Of a DNA stretch of 49,946 nucleotides, positions 41,695-49,929 are shown one piece after another. This stretch comes from JABDGZ01 sp964487685 (GTDB lineage Bacteria; Omnitrophota; Gorgyraeia; Zapsychrales; Fredricksoniimonadaceae), in assembly GCA_964487685.1 (NCBI GenBank), contig CAZASA010000010.1:1-49946 (forward strand). Direction: 5' to 3'. The notes under the pieces are model-generated. The model saw only the letters and a program-made list of their open reading frames with translations. It did not search any database and had not been told where the DNA came from. The position numbers and the translations under genes were made by a program. The stretch's first letter is position 1. Every line of letters starts with the position of its first letter.

Positions 41695-42656
41695 ATATCT
41701 TAGGCATTGAAACTTCCTGTGATGAGACTGCTGCCGCTGTGGTGAGCGACGGGGTGAAGGTGCATTCCAATATCATTGCCACCAGCCTCAAAGACCATCA
41801 GGCCTTTGGCGGTATCATCCCGGAGATAGCTTCCCGTCGTCAGATCGAATTCATCTATTGGGTGGTGGGGGAAAGCTTGAATAAAGCCCATATGGGCATG
41901 AAAGATATTGATGCCATTGCGGTGACCCGCGCACCGGGATTGATCGGTTCATTGCTGGTGGGGCTTTGTTTTGCCCGGGGCTTAAGCCGTGCGACCGCAA
42001 CCAAGCTTATCGAGATCGATCATATCAAGGCGCATCTTTACGCCAATTATCTTAAATTTTCACCTGAAACCAAGGCTTGTCCCATCAATAGGCTTCCGGC
42101 CATAGGGCTTGTGGTGTCCGGCGGTCATTCCAGTCTTTTTCATATCAAGGATTTTAAGAATTTCAAATTATTAGGTTCTACCCGCGATGACGCAGCCGGT
42201 GAGGCTTTTGATAAGGTGGCACGGATCTTGGATTTAGGTTATCCCGGCGGCCCTGTGATCGACCGTTTAGCGGCAAGCGGTGTCAACGCAGAGATCAAAT
42301 TCCCTCAAGCGCCGCTGTCAGGAACCTATGATTTTTCTTTTAGCGGGACAAAGACCGCGGTGCTATATTATACCCAAAAAAATAAAAGCAACGCGGGTTA
42401 TTCAACAGCCAAGGTGGCGTATTCTTTTCAGGAAAGTGTGGTGGCTGTATTAGTTGAAAAATCCTTGAAGGCCTGCCGTAAGCTTAGGATCAATACCCTT
42501 TTGGTCGGCGGAGGGGTTGCGGCCAATTCCGCCTTACGCCGTCAAATGCAGGCTGAATCAGTCAGGCAGGGGATCGATGTATTTTTTCCTCCGATGGCCC
42601 TATGTCTGGACAATGCGGCCATGATCGCTGGACTGGCCTATCACTTACGCGGTTGA
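41691..42656 (+). CDS. tsaD: tRNA N6-threonylcarbamoyladenosine transferase
   Basis: TsaD transfers threonylcarbamoyl from threonylcarbamoyl-AMP to A37 of ANN-decoding tRNAs, with TsaB and TsaE. The 321-residue ASKHA-fold protein has MNILGIETSCDETAAAVV, GGIIPEIASRRQIEF, VTRAPGLIGSLLVG, the metal-binding HIKAHLYAN, LVVSGGHSSLF, DDAAGEAFDKVARIL and LLVGGGVAANSALR with a final DNAAMIAGLAYH. It is the last gene of the housekeeping block. The TGA lies inside the putative -35 box of the bactofilin promoter. Confidence 0.97.
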   Translation: MNILGIETSCDETAAAVVSDGVKVHSNIIATSLKDHQAFGGIIPEIASRRQIEFIYWVVGESLNKAHMGMKDIDAIAVTRAPGLIGSLLVGLCFARGLSRATATKLIEIDHIKAHLYANYLKFSPETKACPINRLPAIGLVVSGGHSSLFHIKDFKNFKLLGSTRDDAAGEAFDKVARILDLGYPGGPVIDRLAASGVNAEIKFPQAPLSGTYDFSFSGTKTAVLYYTQKNKSNAGYSTAKVAYSFQESVVAVLVEKSLKACRKLRINTLLVGGGVAANSALRRQMQAESVRQGIDVFFPPMALCLDNAAMIAGLAYHLRG

Positions 42657-42682
42657 CATATTTGACCTTTAAGGTTTATTTT
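42653..42682 (+). promoter_or_regulatory. putative promoter for the bactofilin operon
   Basis: TTGACA (42653-42658, overlapping the tsaD stop), 18 nt, then TATTTT (42677-42682). TTGAC is repeated at 42662, so a shifted -35 is possible. The leader to the ATG at 42734 is about 45 nt. Confidence 0.4.
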
Positions 42683-42733
42683 GTTAACATGAATATATTT
42701 CACCTCAAGATGTCTTAATGACTGGAGAATAAC

Positions 42734-43255
42734 ATGGCTTTTAACCGCAGAGAACATAAAGAAGTAATCCCTGAAGAAAAGATCATTGAGATCAATGCCC
42801 AGATGGAAGGGTCATTGACATTTTCTGATCCTGTCAATTTAAAGATCTATGGCAAGTATACGGGCAAGCTTGATACCCGAGGGACGCTTACCATCGGTCA
42901 GACGGCACAGGTGGAGGCCAATATCGTCGGTGAGAACGTGATCCTGGCCGGCAAGGTCAAGGGGAATATTGTAGCCAAGAAAATGCTCGTCATGATGCCC
43001 ACCGCTATCCTGCACGGGGACATCTCAACATCTAAATTAAATATCGTCGAGGGGGCGGTCTTTCAGGGCCGCTGCCATATGCTGGAAGATTTTCTTTCTA
43101 TTGATGATCTGGCCCAATATTTGGAAATTGAGATCCCGGCCATTTTGGAATTAGCCACGAGCGGTAAGATACCCGCGACCAAGGAAGGGGACACCTGGAA
43201 ATTTGAAAGGGTCCAGATCGACCAATGGGCCTCTTCAGGTAAGGTAAGATCATGA
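42734..43255 (+). CDS. bactofilin fused to an excisionase-type HTH domain
   Basis: The 173-residue protein is two domains. Residues ~15-112 are a bactofilin beta-helix: INAQMEGSLTFSDPVNLKIY, GKYTGKLDTRGTLTIG, AQVEANIVGENVILAG, KVKGNIVAKK and ILHGDISTSKLNIVEGAVFQG. Bactofilins self-assemble into cytoskeletal filaments. Residues ~119-170 match the MerR/excisionase HTH_17 pattern: FLSIDDLAQYLEIEIPAILE, LATSGKIPATK, WKFERVQIDQWASSG. The boundary at MLEDF is short. A DNA-binding bactofilin could tether DNA to the cell scaffold, but that is inference. GGAG precedes the ATG. It overlaps the next gene (ATGA), which carries a second HTH of the same type. Confidence 0.85.
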   Translation: MAFNRREHKEVIPEEKIIEINAQMEGSLTFSDPVNLKIYGKYTGKLDTRGTLTIGQTAQVEANIVGENVILAGKVKGNIVAKKMLVMMPTAILHGDISTSKLNIVEGAVFQGRCHMLEDFLSIDDLAQYLEIEIPAILELATSGKIPATKEGDTWKFERVQIDQWASSGKVRS

Positions 43256-43557
43256 GCAGCCAATACATCACTGTCCGTGAAACAGCGCAGATCCTGGCCG
43301 TATCCGAAAAAAAGGTCATGGACCTGATCGAAAGCGGTGGTTTACAGGCCTACAAGATCGCTGACCAGTTCTTGCGGCTTAAGCGCAATGAAGTCGTCAA
43401 TATGCGTACAAGCGGCCAGATCGTCTCGGAGAATGTCGCCCATACCTATACGGCCAATGAGCGCCTGCAGGATTTTATTTATTTCAATGATTTTTATTTG
43501 ATTTCCTTCGTCATTATTTCCGTCCTGCTTTATATCATCTTCTTTGTTTCCTATTAA
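43252..43557 (+). CDS. HTH (excisionase-type) protein with C-terminal membrane anchor
   Basis: The 101-residue protein has an N-terminal HTH_17-like domain (YITVRETAQILAVSEKKVMD, LIESGGLQAYKIADQFLRLK, RNEVVNM; residues ~5-50), a short polar linker, and a C-terminal transmembrane helix (FYLISFVIISVLLYIIFFV, ~80-99) ending almost at the C terminus. This predicts a DNA-binding protein anchored in the inner membrane with its HTH in the cytoplasm. It is translationally coupled to both neighbours (ATGA before, TAATG after). The HTH resembles that at the C terminus of the upstream bactofilin fusion, suggesting duplication or recognition of related sites. I do not recognise a named family for the whole protein. 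Confidence 0.8.
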   Translation: MSSQYITVRETAQILAVSEKKVMDLIESGGLQAYKIADQFLRLKRNEVVNMRTSGQIVSENVAHTYTANERLQDFIYFNDFYLISFVIISVLLYIIFFVSY

Positions 43558-44210
43558 TGGGCAAGATCCGCCAAATAAACGGTCTTTATTATATCGATTA
43601 CATGGCCCGTGGATTGCTGTATTCACAGCTTGCCGGGAGTAATTTAAAGGAAGCTCAAGACCTTTTAGAAAAGATAGAAGAAAAGATAGCTACCGGTGAA
43701 GCTTTAACAATTTCCCGTCACATTGACCTGCCTGATTTCTTTGAACGTTTTTTGACCGATTCAGCCAATCACCATAGCCCTAAAAGTGTGGCCCGGTATG
43801 CCGCTGTCATTAAGCATTTCTTGGATTTTTTAAGTAAGGATTTCATTCATGTCCATCAACTGGACGGCCTGACGCCTGTTATCATGGAAACGTATAAGAT
43901 GACACTGGTCAAGTCCAGGAAAGCCATGACCGTTAATTTTTCAATCCTGCTGTTAAGGGATGTCCTTGAATTTGGGATAAAACTTGGGTTTCTCAACGAT
44001 AATCCCAGCTTACATGTGCAGTTATTGCCTTGGCCTTCCAGGCCTGAACGGAAAGCAACAGCACGCTATATTAAGGCCAGCGAATTATTGCAAATAGGGG
44101 TGGGTTTGGGAAAGCTTTCAGTGCTATTGGGTTTTAAGGATATCGCGCGGACACTTTACTTTTCAAATTTGATCCCACTTAGCCGTCATGACGTAAAAAA
44201 TTCTTTATAA
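43557..44210 (+). CDS. internally deleted tyrosine recombinase-like protein
   Basis: The 217-residue protein has the N-terminal arm and core-binding domain of phage-type integrases: KIRQINGLYYIDYMARGLLY, KEAQDLLEKIEEKIATGEA, then FFERFLTDSANHHSPKSVAR and the following helices to FGIKLGFLNDNPSLHV. A catalytic domain should follow, but only its end remains. LSVLLGFKDIARTLYFSNL corresponds to the usual LLGHxDIxTTxRYSHL, with the active-site His changed to Phe and the nucleophilic Tyr position to Phe. The R and HxxR box is absent. It cannot be an active recombinase, but the frame is intact and its ATG overlaps the previous stop (TAATG). It may be a retained DNA-binding protein or a recent relic. 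The 3' end overlaps the convergent gene by 25 nt. Confidence 0.75.
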   Translation: MGKIRQINGLYYIDYMARGLLYSQLAGSNLKEAQDLLEKIEEKIATGEALTISRHIDLPDFFERFLTDSANHHSPKSVARYAAVIKHFLDFLSKDFIHVHQLDGLTPVIMETYKMTLVKSRKAMTVNFSILLLRDVLEFGIKLGFLNDNPSLHVQLLPWPSRPERKATARYIKASELLQIGVGLGKLSVLLGFKDIARTLYFSNLIPLSRHDVKNSL

Positions 44211-45841
44211 TTGGAGAGGCTAAATAGGTCGGTCAAATTGATGATGGACCAATTTTTGCCTTTAGGATCAATTCTTTGAGGGTACAAAAATGGCAGCACC
44301 CCATGATCGCAGGAGACCCAATTATATTTCAATGGTAGGAAATGATTATTATTAATGTTCTTATAAATAAATTCTCCATTCGGTAACTTTTTGTAATATA
44401 CCTCGATCAATTCACGGGCATATGTTGAACCCGGAGATGAAATATAGACCCTTGGGACTCCACGGTTGGTTGAGTCTGTTTCATTTAATACACAATAGAT
44501 AAGATGATAGATTTCACCGGTAAAGTCGGATGTTAGCACATTGAATTCGTCGTATCGTTGCACCGGGAAATGATAGGGGAGTATGACATAGACACCGTCA
44601 GTCTTTTTCGAACGCAGTTCTTTGGCCATATCCATATACGCTTTGAATTCAACATAGCTTGGCAAGACACGGTACCATAAAACGTTATCGTATGTTTTAA
44701 TACCTGCATAAACGACCGCTGTTGATAATAATGCTGTTATGACCATGCTGGTAAAAATCTTAGGCCAGATCTTTTGCCATTGGAACAGGGCCCAGACTAA
44801 CAGAAGCCAGGTCAAGGACGATAAGGGCAGTAAACATCGATAAAAGGCCGCATTACCTTGGGCAACGAGATTGGGCAGAAAGGTCAAAAAGAAAACAATA
44901 ATAAATAGGGCTGTCTGCCATAAACAGGTCAAGACCCAAGCTTTTCGTTTCGAGGGTTCTATGGCGAAGAGTTTTTTCCTAAAAATGGCCCAGGCGCTGA
45001 TGAATATAAATCCGATAATGACCAATGAGGTGGTGACTTTAGGGAAGATGTTCCATAAATTTAAAGAATTCGTCAAAGGCTCCTGGATAAACCATTGGAA
45101 TTTTCCAGCATAGTCGAGGCTGATCAGATAAGGGTTATAAAAGGTGTTGTTCAAATGATGGGAAAAATAAAAATGCATTACGTAGATGAGAGCGGCATAA
45201 ATGACAAGCCCCGTTGTCCCTACAGCTATCAATCGCGAAATGTTCTGCCTAAATTGGACGCTATAACGGTCAGGTGTAAATAAAATATACATGCCCACCA
45301 TCACCCAATAGAACATGGCCGTCGAGGGATAGGTTGCGATGGATAGGAACAATAGCAAGACCGGCAGGGGGATCTTTTGGGAATTCCGGGCCTGATTGAA
45401 TGAACAGGTAGCTAGAAGAATTGTCAAAAAGAACACAAAGCAATAACTGCTGTTAAAAATGTTGGCGGCGAAGCCCGGAAGGAAAGCCATGGCCGAGATC
45501 ACCAGGAATGCTTGAATATCCGAGAACGATAACCGGCGCATTTGCAGGAACATTAAATAGGCATTACAGCTTAAGATGAAAAGACTGGAAAATCTTAACC
45601 ATGTAAGGTCAGTGACATGACGGACAATAATATTTTCCAGGGTTTGCAGCCACGCTTCCCCAAACCTGCATTCAATGATCAAATTATCATAGGAATAATG
45701 CTTGATCCCGTATTCTTTTAGTTTGAGCCAAAACAGGGCATCATCATGAAAGACAAAATTAAAATAAAGGACAGGTGAGTAAACGACGATAAGAAGCAGA
45801 AGAAATAAGAAAAAAACAAGGGTAGACCGGCTTTTGACCAT
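44186..45841 (-). CDS. polytopic membrane protein, GtrII-like glycosyltransferase candidate
   Basis: The 551-residue protein has about ten transmembrane helices. Soon after TM1 it reads FNFVFHDDALFWLKLKEYG, then WLRFSSLFILSCNAYLMFLQ and SAMAFLPGFAANIFNSSYCF. This parallels the proteins at 13.3 kb and 46.0 kb. The D-D pair is a candidate catalytic site of GT-C enzymes using polyprenyl-phosphate sugars. A ~140-residue soluble C-terminal domain begins near AELRSKK or earlier and contains VYVILPYHFP, similar in place to VYVIRPTCF in the 46.0-kb paralogue. It is convergent with the bactofilin operon and divergent from the next gene. The function is inferred. Confidence 0.55.
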   Translation of the reverse strand: MVKSRSTLVFFLFLLLLIVVYSPVLYFNFVFHDDALFWLKLKEYGIKHYSYDNLIIECRFGEAWLQTLENIIVRHVTDLTWLRFSSLFILSCNAYLMFLQMRRLSFSDIQAFLVISAMAFLPGFAANIFNSSYCFVFFLTILLATCSFNQARNSQKIPLPVLLLFLSIATYPSTAMFYWVMVGMYILFTPDRYSVQFRQNISRLIAVGTTGLVIYAALIYVMHFYFSHHLNNTFYNPYLISLDYAGKFQWFIQEPLTNSLNLWNIFPKVTTSLVIIGFIFISAWAIFRKKLFAIEPSKRKAWVLTCLWQTALFIIVFFLTFLPNLVAQGNAAFYRCLLPLSSLTWLLLVWALFQWQKIWPKIFTSMVITALLSTAVVYAGIKTYDNVLWYRVLPSYVEFKAYMDMAKELRSKKTDGVYVILPYHFPVQRYDEFNVLTSDFTGEIYHLIYCVLNETDSTNRGVPRVYISSPGSTYARELIEVYYKKLPNGEFIYKNINNNHFLPLKYNWVSCDHGVLPFLYPQRIDPKGKNWSIINLTDLFSLSNYKEFFTS

Positions 45842-46046
45842 GATTAATGGTAGCTTTGAGGGATTAGGCGGTAAATCAAATTCTTGAATATTTTAAGTTT
45901 AACTTTCGTGATATTAATGGTAGGATTTCATATATTTGAGAATATTATCAAGAGAGATGCCTGATAATGGTTTTTTTGTCACGTGTTTGTCCCAGTTTCT
46001 AATATAAGAAGAGTGGTAGGTTTCTTGAATAGAAAGATGAATTGTT

Positions 46047-47687
46047 ATGATTAATATACTATCTGTTCTTGTATTCTGGGGAATATTTATTCTGGGTTCC
46101 TTATTTTTTTTGAATTATTTTGCGAGTGAATCAAAGACGAGAACTTTTAGTGTTTTTCTATTATTTCTTGCCTTGTTGTCCATTGTGTTTTTTCCAGGCA
46201 TAACGGGTCATTATTTATACCATGATGATGTTTTTTTGTGGGATTGGCAGAGAACACACTGGGCGACCCATGTTCAATATATCCAACAGGGGAAATGTGG
46301 CAGGCCATTAGCAAAATTTATTATGTTCTCGATGGATTCTTTGGTAGGTACTATTAACAGTGCAAATATCGTCCGTTTTTTTACAATAGTTATTATTAGT
46401 CTTATAGCGTTGGCTATTGATATATGGCTTCGCAGAATCTGTGGTTTTTTGAAAAGAGATTCTTTTTTAGTTAGTCTTGCAATTGTTGTTCTTCCACCAT
46501 TTCAAGTTTATGTATATCCGGTAGCTGCTTTCTACGTACCTGTTGCAATTCTTCTAAGCATATTTTCGGCCTTCGTGCTCTTAAAACAAGAAAGAAATCA
46601 GGAACGTCTAATAAATTTCCGGTTTTTTGAATGGCCCCTTTATTCTTTGTTTTTATTATTATGTTCTTTAATGACGTATCAATCAGGATCGACTTTTTTT
46701 ATTGCGTTATTGGCTATTTGGTTAATTGGGGCAGACTGCCGGGAAATGAATAATATCAAGTGGCCTTGGCTGCATTTGGCAATTTTTTTTATTGCCGTAT
46801 TGATATATTTTATATTTTTTAAAATGTTAGTCCCTGCTAATGCGATGGGAGAAGGATCTATTTATAATAATTCAGTTGCTTTTAATTATGGGCAGAAATT
46901 ATGTTGGTTTTTTAGACAGCCGATGGTTGCGGCTCTTAATCTGTGGCAAAATGTGCTTATATTTTCATCAAGAGCCGTTGCTGTTGGTGTGTTTTCTATT
47001 ATTTTCTTGGGAATTGTTTCAGAATTTCTTTATCTTATGCGATCGGAAGATGTCAGCAATAAGGGTATTCTTGCACGGAATTTATTATTCAAATATCTTG
47101 CAATATTAGTCTTAATTTTATTAAGTTGTTGTGTAACCTTGGTTATTCATGCATATGTTTCTTTTTATAGAACTCTTGCGCCACTGATGGCTATTGTATT
47201 TATATTATTTTGGAATGGAATTAGAAGAATCCTCGTTGTTTTTCTTAAGCAAGGAGGTTATGAGACAATTGCCACAGTTGTTCTTATTTTTATTTGCATT
47301 TGCGCAATGATTTTTGCCCAGGTGACGTTTAGGAAGTATTGTGTTGATAATAATTCTCGTGAATTGAGGTATATCGAAAATGAGATCATCAGTAAATATA
47401 ATTCACATATCCAGCGAGTTTATGTTATAAGACCTACGTGTTTTGTGAAAGGGAACGATAATGATGAATTTGGAAATACAACGTGTTTTTGGTCGCATGA
47501 CGTTCCGGGGTTAGTTAAAGCGGCTTTCCAAGAAAAAGGTATTATTTCAGGCGCTTCGCTGAATGTTACCAGCGTAACAGCAAAGGACTTTATATCTCAA
47601 GATCCGCATCTTCTGATAATCGATTTGAATAAAAATAAAGAGATTTTAGATAAAAAATTGAAAAGTATCGCAAGCATAGTAGAATAA
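46047..47687 (+). CDS. polytopic membrane protein, GtrII-like glycosyltransferase candidate
   Basis: The 546-residue protein is a paralogue of the 44.2-kb protein by layout. TM1-2 are followed by YLYHDDVFLWDWQRTHWATH and a G-R-P-L motif (GKCGRPLAKFIMF) typical of GtrII-like proteins. VRFFTIVIISLIALAIDIWL, VLPPFQVYVYPVAAFYVPVA and about six more helices follow, with a soluble C-terminal domain beginning with RVYVIRPTCF. GtrII-type enzymes add glucosyl groups to surface polysaccharides from a lipid carrier. The upstream 45842-46046 region holds no gene and only AT-rich sequence. Codon usage is AT-rich compared with the housekeeping block. Confidence 0.6.
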   Translation: MINILSVLVFWGIFILGSLFFLNYFASESKTRTFSVFLLFLALLSIVFFPGITGHYLYHDDVFLWDWQRTHWATHVQYIQQGKCGRPLAKFIMFSMDSLVGTINSANIVRFFTIVIISLIALAIDIWLRRICGFLKRDSFLVSLAIVVLPPFQVYVYPVAAFYVPVAILLSIFSAFVLLKQERNQERLINFRFFEWPLYSLFLLLCSLMTYQSGSTFFIALLAIWLIGADCREMNNIKWPWLHLAIFFIAVLIYFIFFKMLVPANAMGEGSIYNNSVAFNYGQKLCWFFRQPMVAALNLWQNVLIFSSRAVAVGVFSIIFLGIVSEFLYLMRSEDVSNKGILARNLLFKYLAILVLILLSCCVTLVIHAYVSFYRTLAPLMAIVFILFWNGIRRILVVFLKQGGYETIATVVLIFICICAMIFAQVTFRKYCVDNNSRELRYIENEIISKYNSHIQRVYVIRPTCFVKGNDNDEFGNTTCFWSHDVPGLVKAAFQEKGIISGASLNVTSVTAKDFISQDPHLLIIDLNKNKEILDKKLKSIASIVE

Positions 47688-47704
47688 GGGATTTGTAATT
47701 TCTG

Positions 47705-47750
47705 GAGAGGTGGGTCGAAGCATAAACAATAGCATCGGCACCACCGCTTT
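47705..47750. repeat. GAGAGGTGGGTC element, copy 1
   Basis: GAGAGGTGGGTCGAAGC begins at 47705 and continues ...AATAGC...CACC. It aligns over about 40 nt with the element at 49828 with mostly transition differences. It follows the 46.0-kb membrane protein gene by 17 nt. Confidence 0.5.
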
Positions 47751-47792
47751 TGTTGATAAGAAATAGAGATTCAATTATTTCTATTTGATGGT

Positions 47793-47830
47793 ACGTGATA
47801 CCGAATAAAGGCAGTTTTTATCACGTTTTT
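47793..47830 (+). terminator. possible intrinsic terminator
   Basis: ACGTGATA (47793-47800) pairs with TATCACGT (47819-47826), and T-rich sequence follows (TTTTT at 47826-47830). The loop of 18 nt is long, so this is a weak candidate for the end of the 46.0-kb gene transcript. Confidence 0.3.
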
Positions 47831-47901
47831 AGCACAGCTGATTACTTTTTTAAATCTTATTTCGGAATAATTACGGGGGTCTGAAGGGGCGCTATGCATT
47901 C

Positions 47902-49773
47902 ATGAAGTTTATTTTGAGGCCATTTTATCTTAAGTTGCTTTCAATCCTTCTTATCACTGGTTTAGGGATTGTTGTTTACTCTAATTCTTTTTTTTGCTCA
48001 TTTCATTTCGATGATGATTTCTTTATTGTCTATAATCCTGCAATAAGAAACATTTATAATTTCCAAAGAATATGGGGATATTGGTATAGCCGTTTTTTTA
48101 CTTTCCTTTCATTTGCCTTTAACTATCATCTCAACGGACTTAATGTATTTGGTTACCACCTGTTTAATTTTTTGGTTCATTTAGTTTCAGCTATTTTAGT
48201 CTGGTGGCTGACACTCCTGACTATTTCTACCCCTGCCATGAACGACCAGCTGATAGGTAAGGAAGGGAATAAAATTACCCAACATGCAAATCTTATTGCT
48301 TTGCTTGCGGGGTTGGTATTTGTAAGTCATCCAATTCAAATCGAAGCGGTAACGAATATTTGGCAAAGAGCCGCTTCAATGGCGGCCATGTTTTACTTGG
48401 CATCAGTGTGCCTTTATGTTAAATCAAGGTGTATGGGTGGTCAGGCGGGCGTTTGTATGGGCGTTCCGACGAATCGTCTGTACTGCATTCTATCGCTGAT
48501 AATAGCCATTGTGGCAATGTTTACTAAAGAAAATGCAGTTACACTGCCGTTGATAATTTTGTTTTATGAGCGCACATTTTTAAACATCAAGGGAAGGCTT
48601 GATTGGAAACATATTTCTCCGTTCTTGTTTATTCTAATCATTATTCCTTTAACACTTTTATTAAGCGGGTCAGAAACATTTCAGAATCATCATGGTGATT
48701 TAAGGATCCCCGGAGGTGTTATCACCCCTTTGCATTATTTTTTGACTGAATTCAGGGTAATGCTCACTTATATAAGATTGGTTTTTTTGCCAATCAATCA
48801 GAATCTGGATTATGATTATCCTATCTACAAGAATATTTTTGAATTACCTGTATTGATCAGTTTTTTATTCCTAATAACTATTTTTTATTTTACAAAACTT
48901 TCGTTTTTTAAATACAGATTAGTTTCTTTTTTTATTTTTTGGTTTTTCTTGACGCTTACTATACCTGAATCATTTTTTACGATGAAGGATGTTATCTTTG
49001 AGTATCGGCTTTATTTACCATTGGTAGGGTATAGTATTTTTTTGGTTGGTGGCGCATATTATCTTATTGGGAAAAATAATATTAAAATGATGGTTATAAT
49101 TTTATCGTTGCTCATTGCTTGTAATTCAGTTTTGACCTATCAAAGAAATAAAGTTTGGGAGAATGACATAACTTTGTGGAATGATGTTGTTCAGAAATCT
49201 CCCTATAAAGCAAGACCGTATGTCAACCGCGGCCTTGCTTATGCCAAACAAGGTAATCTCTTTCAGGCTATTTTGGATTTTAATAAAGGGGTTAGGATTG
49301 AGCCCAATTTCATTATCGCGTATTACTACCGTGGCCTTTGTTATTACAAGCAAGGCAAGCTGACTCAAGCTATCTCTGATTTTACAAAAGCTATTGAAAT
49401 GAAACCTGATTATTCACAAGCCTATTATAGTCGAGGGGGTTGTTATGACAAACAAAACAATTTCCCCAGAGCAACTTTTGATTATAGTAAAGCTATTGAA
49501 ATAAATCCGCAGTATGCAGAGGCTTATAATAATCGTGCTGCTATTTATGGTGAACATGGTAAACTCATTCAAGCTATATCTGATTTTACAAAAGCCATTG
49601 AAATAACTCCAAACAATGCCTCTATTTTTTTGAACCGAGGCGTTGTTTATTATCAGTTAAAAAAATTCGATAGAGCTTTGAAAGATGTGTATAAGGCAGA
49701 GGAATTAGGGGCTGTAGTTAACCCTAAATTCATTAGTGTAATCAAGCAAGTATCTTTAGTAAATAGGTTGTAG
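47902..49773 (+). CDS. TMTC-like membrane protein with C-terminal TPR repeats
   Basis: The 623-residue protein has a GT-C-like membrane half with FHFDDDFFIVYNPAIRN after TM1, then RFFTFLSFAFNYHLNGLNVF, VSHPIQIEAVTNIWQRAASM, TKENAVTLPL and FEYRLYLPLVGY. These are hallmarks of the TMTC/DUF1736-type O-mannosyltransferase relatives. From about residue 435 it carries five TPR units (RPYVNRGLAYAKQGNLFQAI, YYRGLCYYKQGKLTQAISDF, YYSRGGCYDKQNNFPRATFD, YNNRAAIYGEHGKLIQAISD, FLNRGVVYYQLKKFDRALKD). It shares this two-part plan with the 7.7-kb protein, but its motifs are closer to TMTC proteins. It probably glycosylates exported proteins; the substrate is unknown. Confidence 0.72.
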   Translation: MKFILRPFYLKLLSILLITGLGIVVYSNSFFCSFHFDDDFFIVYNPAIRNIYNFQRIWGYWYSRFFTFLSFAFNYHLNGLNVFGYHLFNFLVHLVSAILVWWLTLLTISTPAMNDQLIGKEGNKITQHANLIALLAGLVFVSHPIQIEAVTNIWQRAASMAAMFYLASVCLYVKSRCMGGQAGVCMGVPTNRLYCILSLIIAIVAMFTKENAVTLPLIILFYERTFLNIKGRLDWKHISPFLFILIIIPLTLLLSGSETFQNHHGDLRIPGGVITPLHYFLTEFRVMLTYIRLVFLPINQNLDYDYPIYKNIFELPVLISFLFLITIFYFTKLSFFKYRLVSFFIFWFFLTLTIPESFFTMKDVIFEYRLYLPLVGYSIFLVGGAYYLIGKNNIKMMVIILSLLIACNSVLTYQRNKVWENDITLWNDVVQKSPYKARPYVNRGLAYAKQGNLFQAILDFNKGVRIEPNFIIAYYYRGLCYYKQGKLTQAISDFTKAIEMKPDYSQAYYSRGGCYDKQNNFPRATFDYSKAIEINPQYAEAYNNRAAIYGEHGKLIQAISDFTKAIEITPNNASIFLNRGVVYYQLKKFDRALKDVYKAEELGAVVNPKFISVIKQVSLVNRL

Positions 49774-49827
49774 GGCATTTTTGTTTAAGATAGAATAGCC
49801 ATTTAGAGAAGTGGGTCAAAGTATAGG

Positions 49828-49874
49828 GAGAGGTGGGTCAAGGCGTGGAGAATAGCGATGACACAACACCTCTC
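49828..49874. repeat. GAGAGGTGGGTC element, copy 2, with hairpin ends
   Basis: GAGAGGTG (49828-49835) and CACCTCTC (49867-49874) are complementary arms, the acceptor-stem-like ends of a tRNA-Ser shape. The body (GGTCAAGGC...AATAGC) aligns with the copy at 47705. A shorter GTGGGTCAAAG is present at about 49811. Confidence 0.5.
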
Positions 49875-49929
49875 TTTATCTGGATTCATTTGAATAGAAA
49901 TTCTTAAATTTGAAGGTTAGTTTTTGGAA

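Noticed and set aside
43252..44210. Active prophage or integrative element (excisionase plus integrase)
   Set aside because: The integrase lacks its catalytic residues, no att repeats or phage genes are visible, and the first gene is a bactofilin fusion.
45842..46046. Possible small gene or RNA in the divergent gap
   Set aside because: AT-rich sequence without a credible reading frame, strong hairpin or tRNA-like fold.
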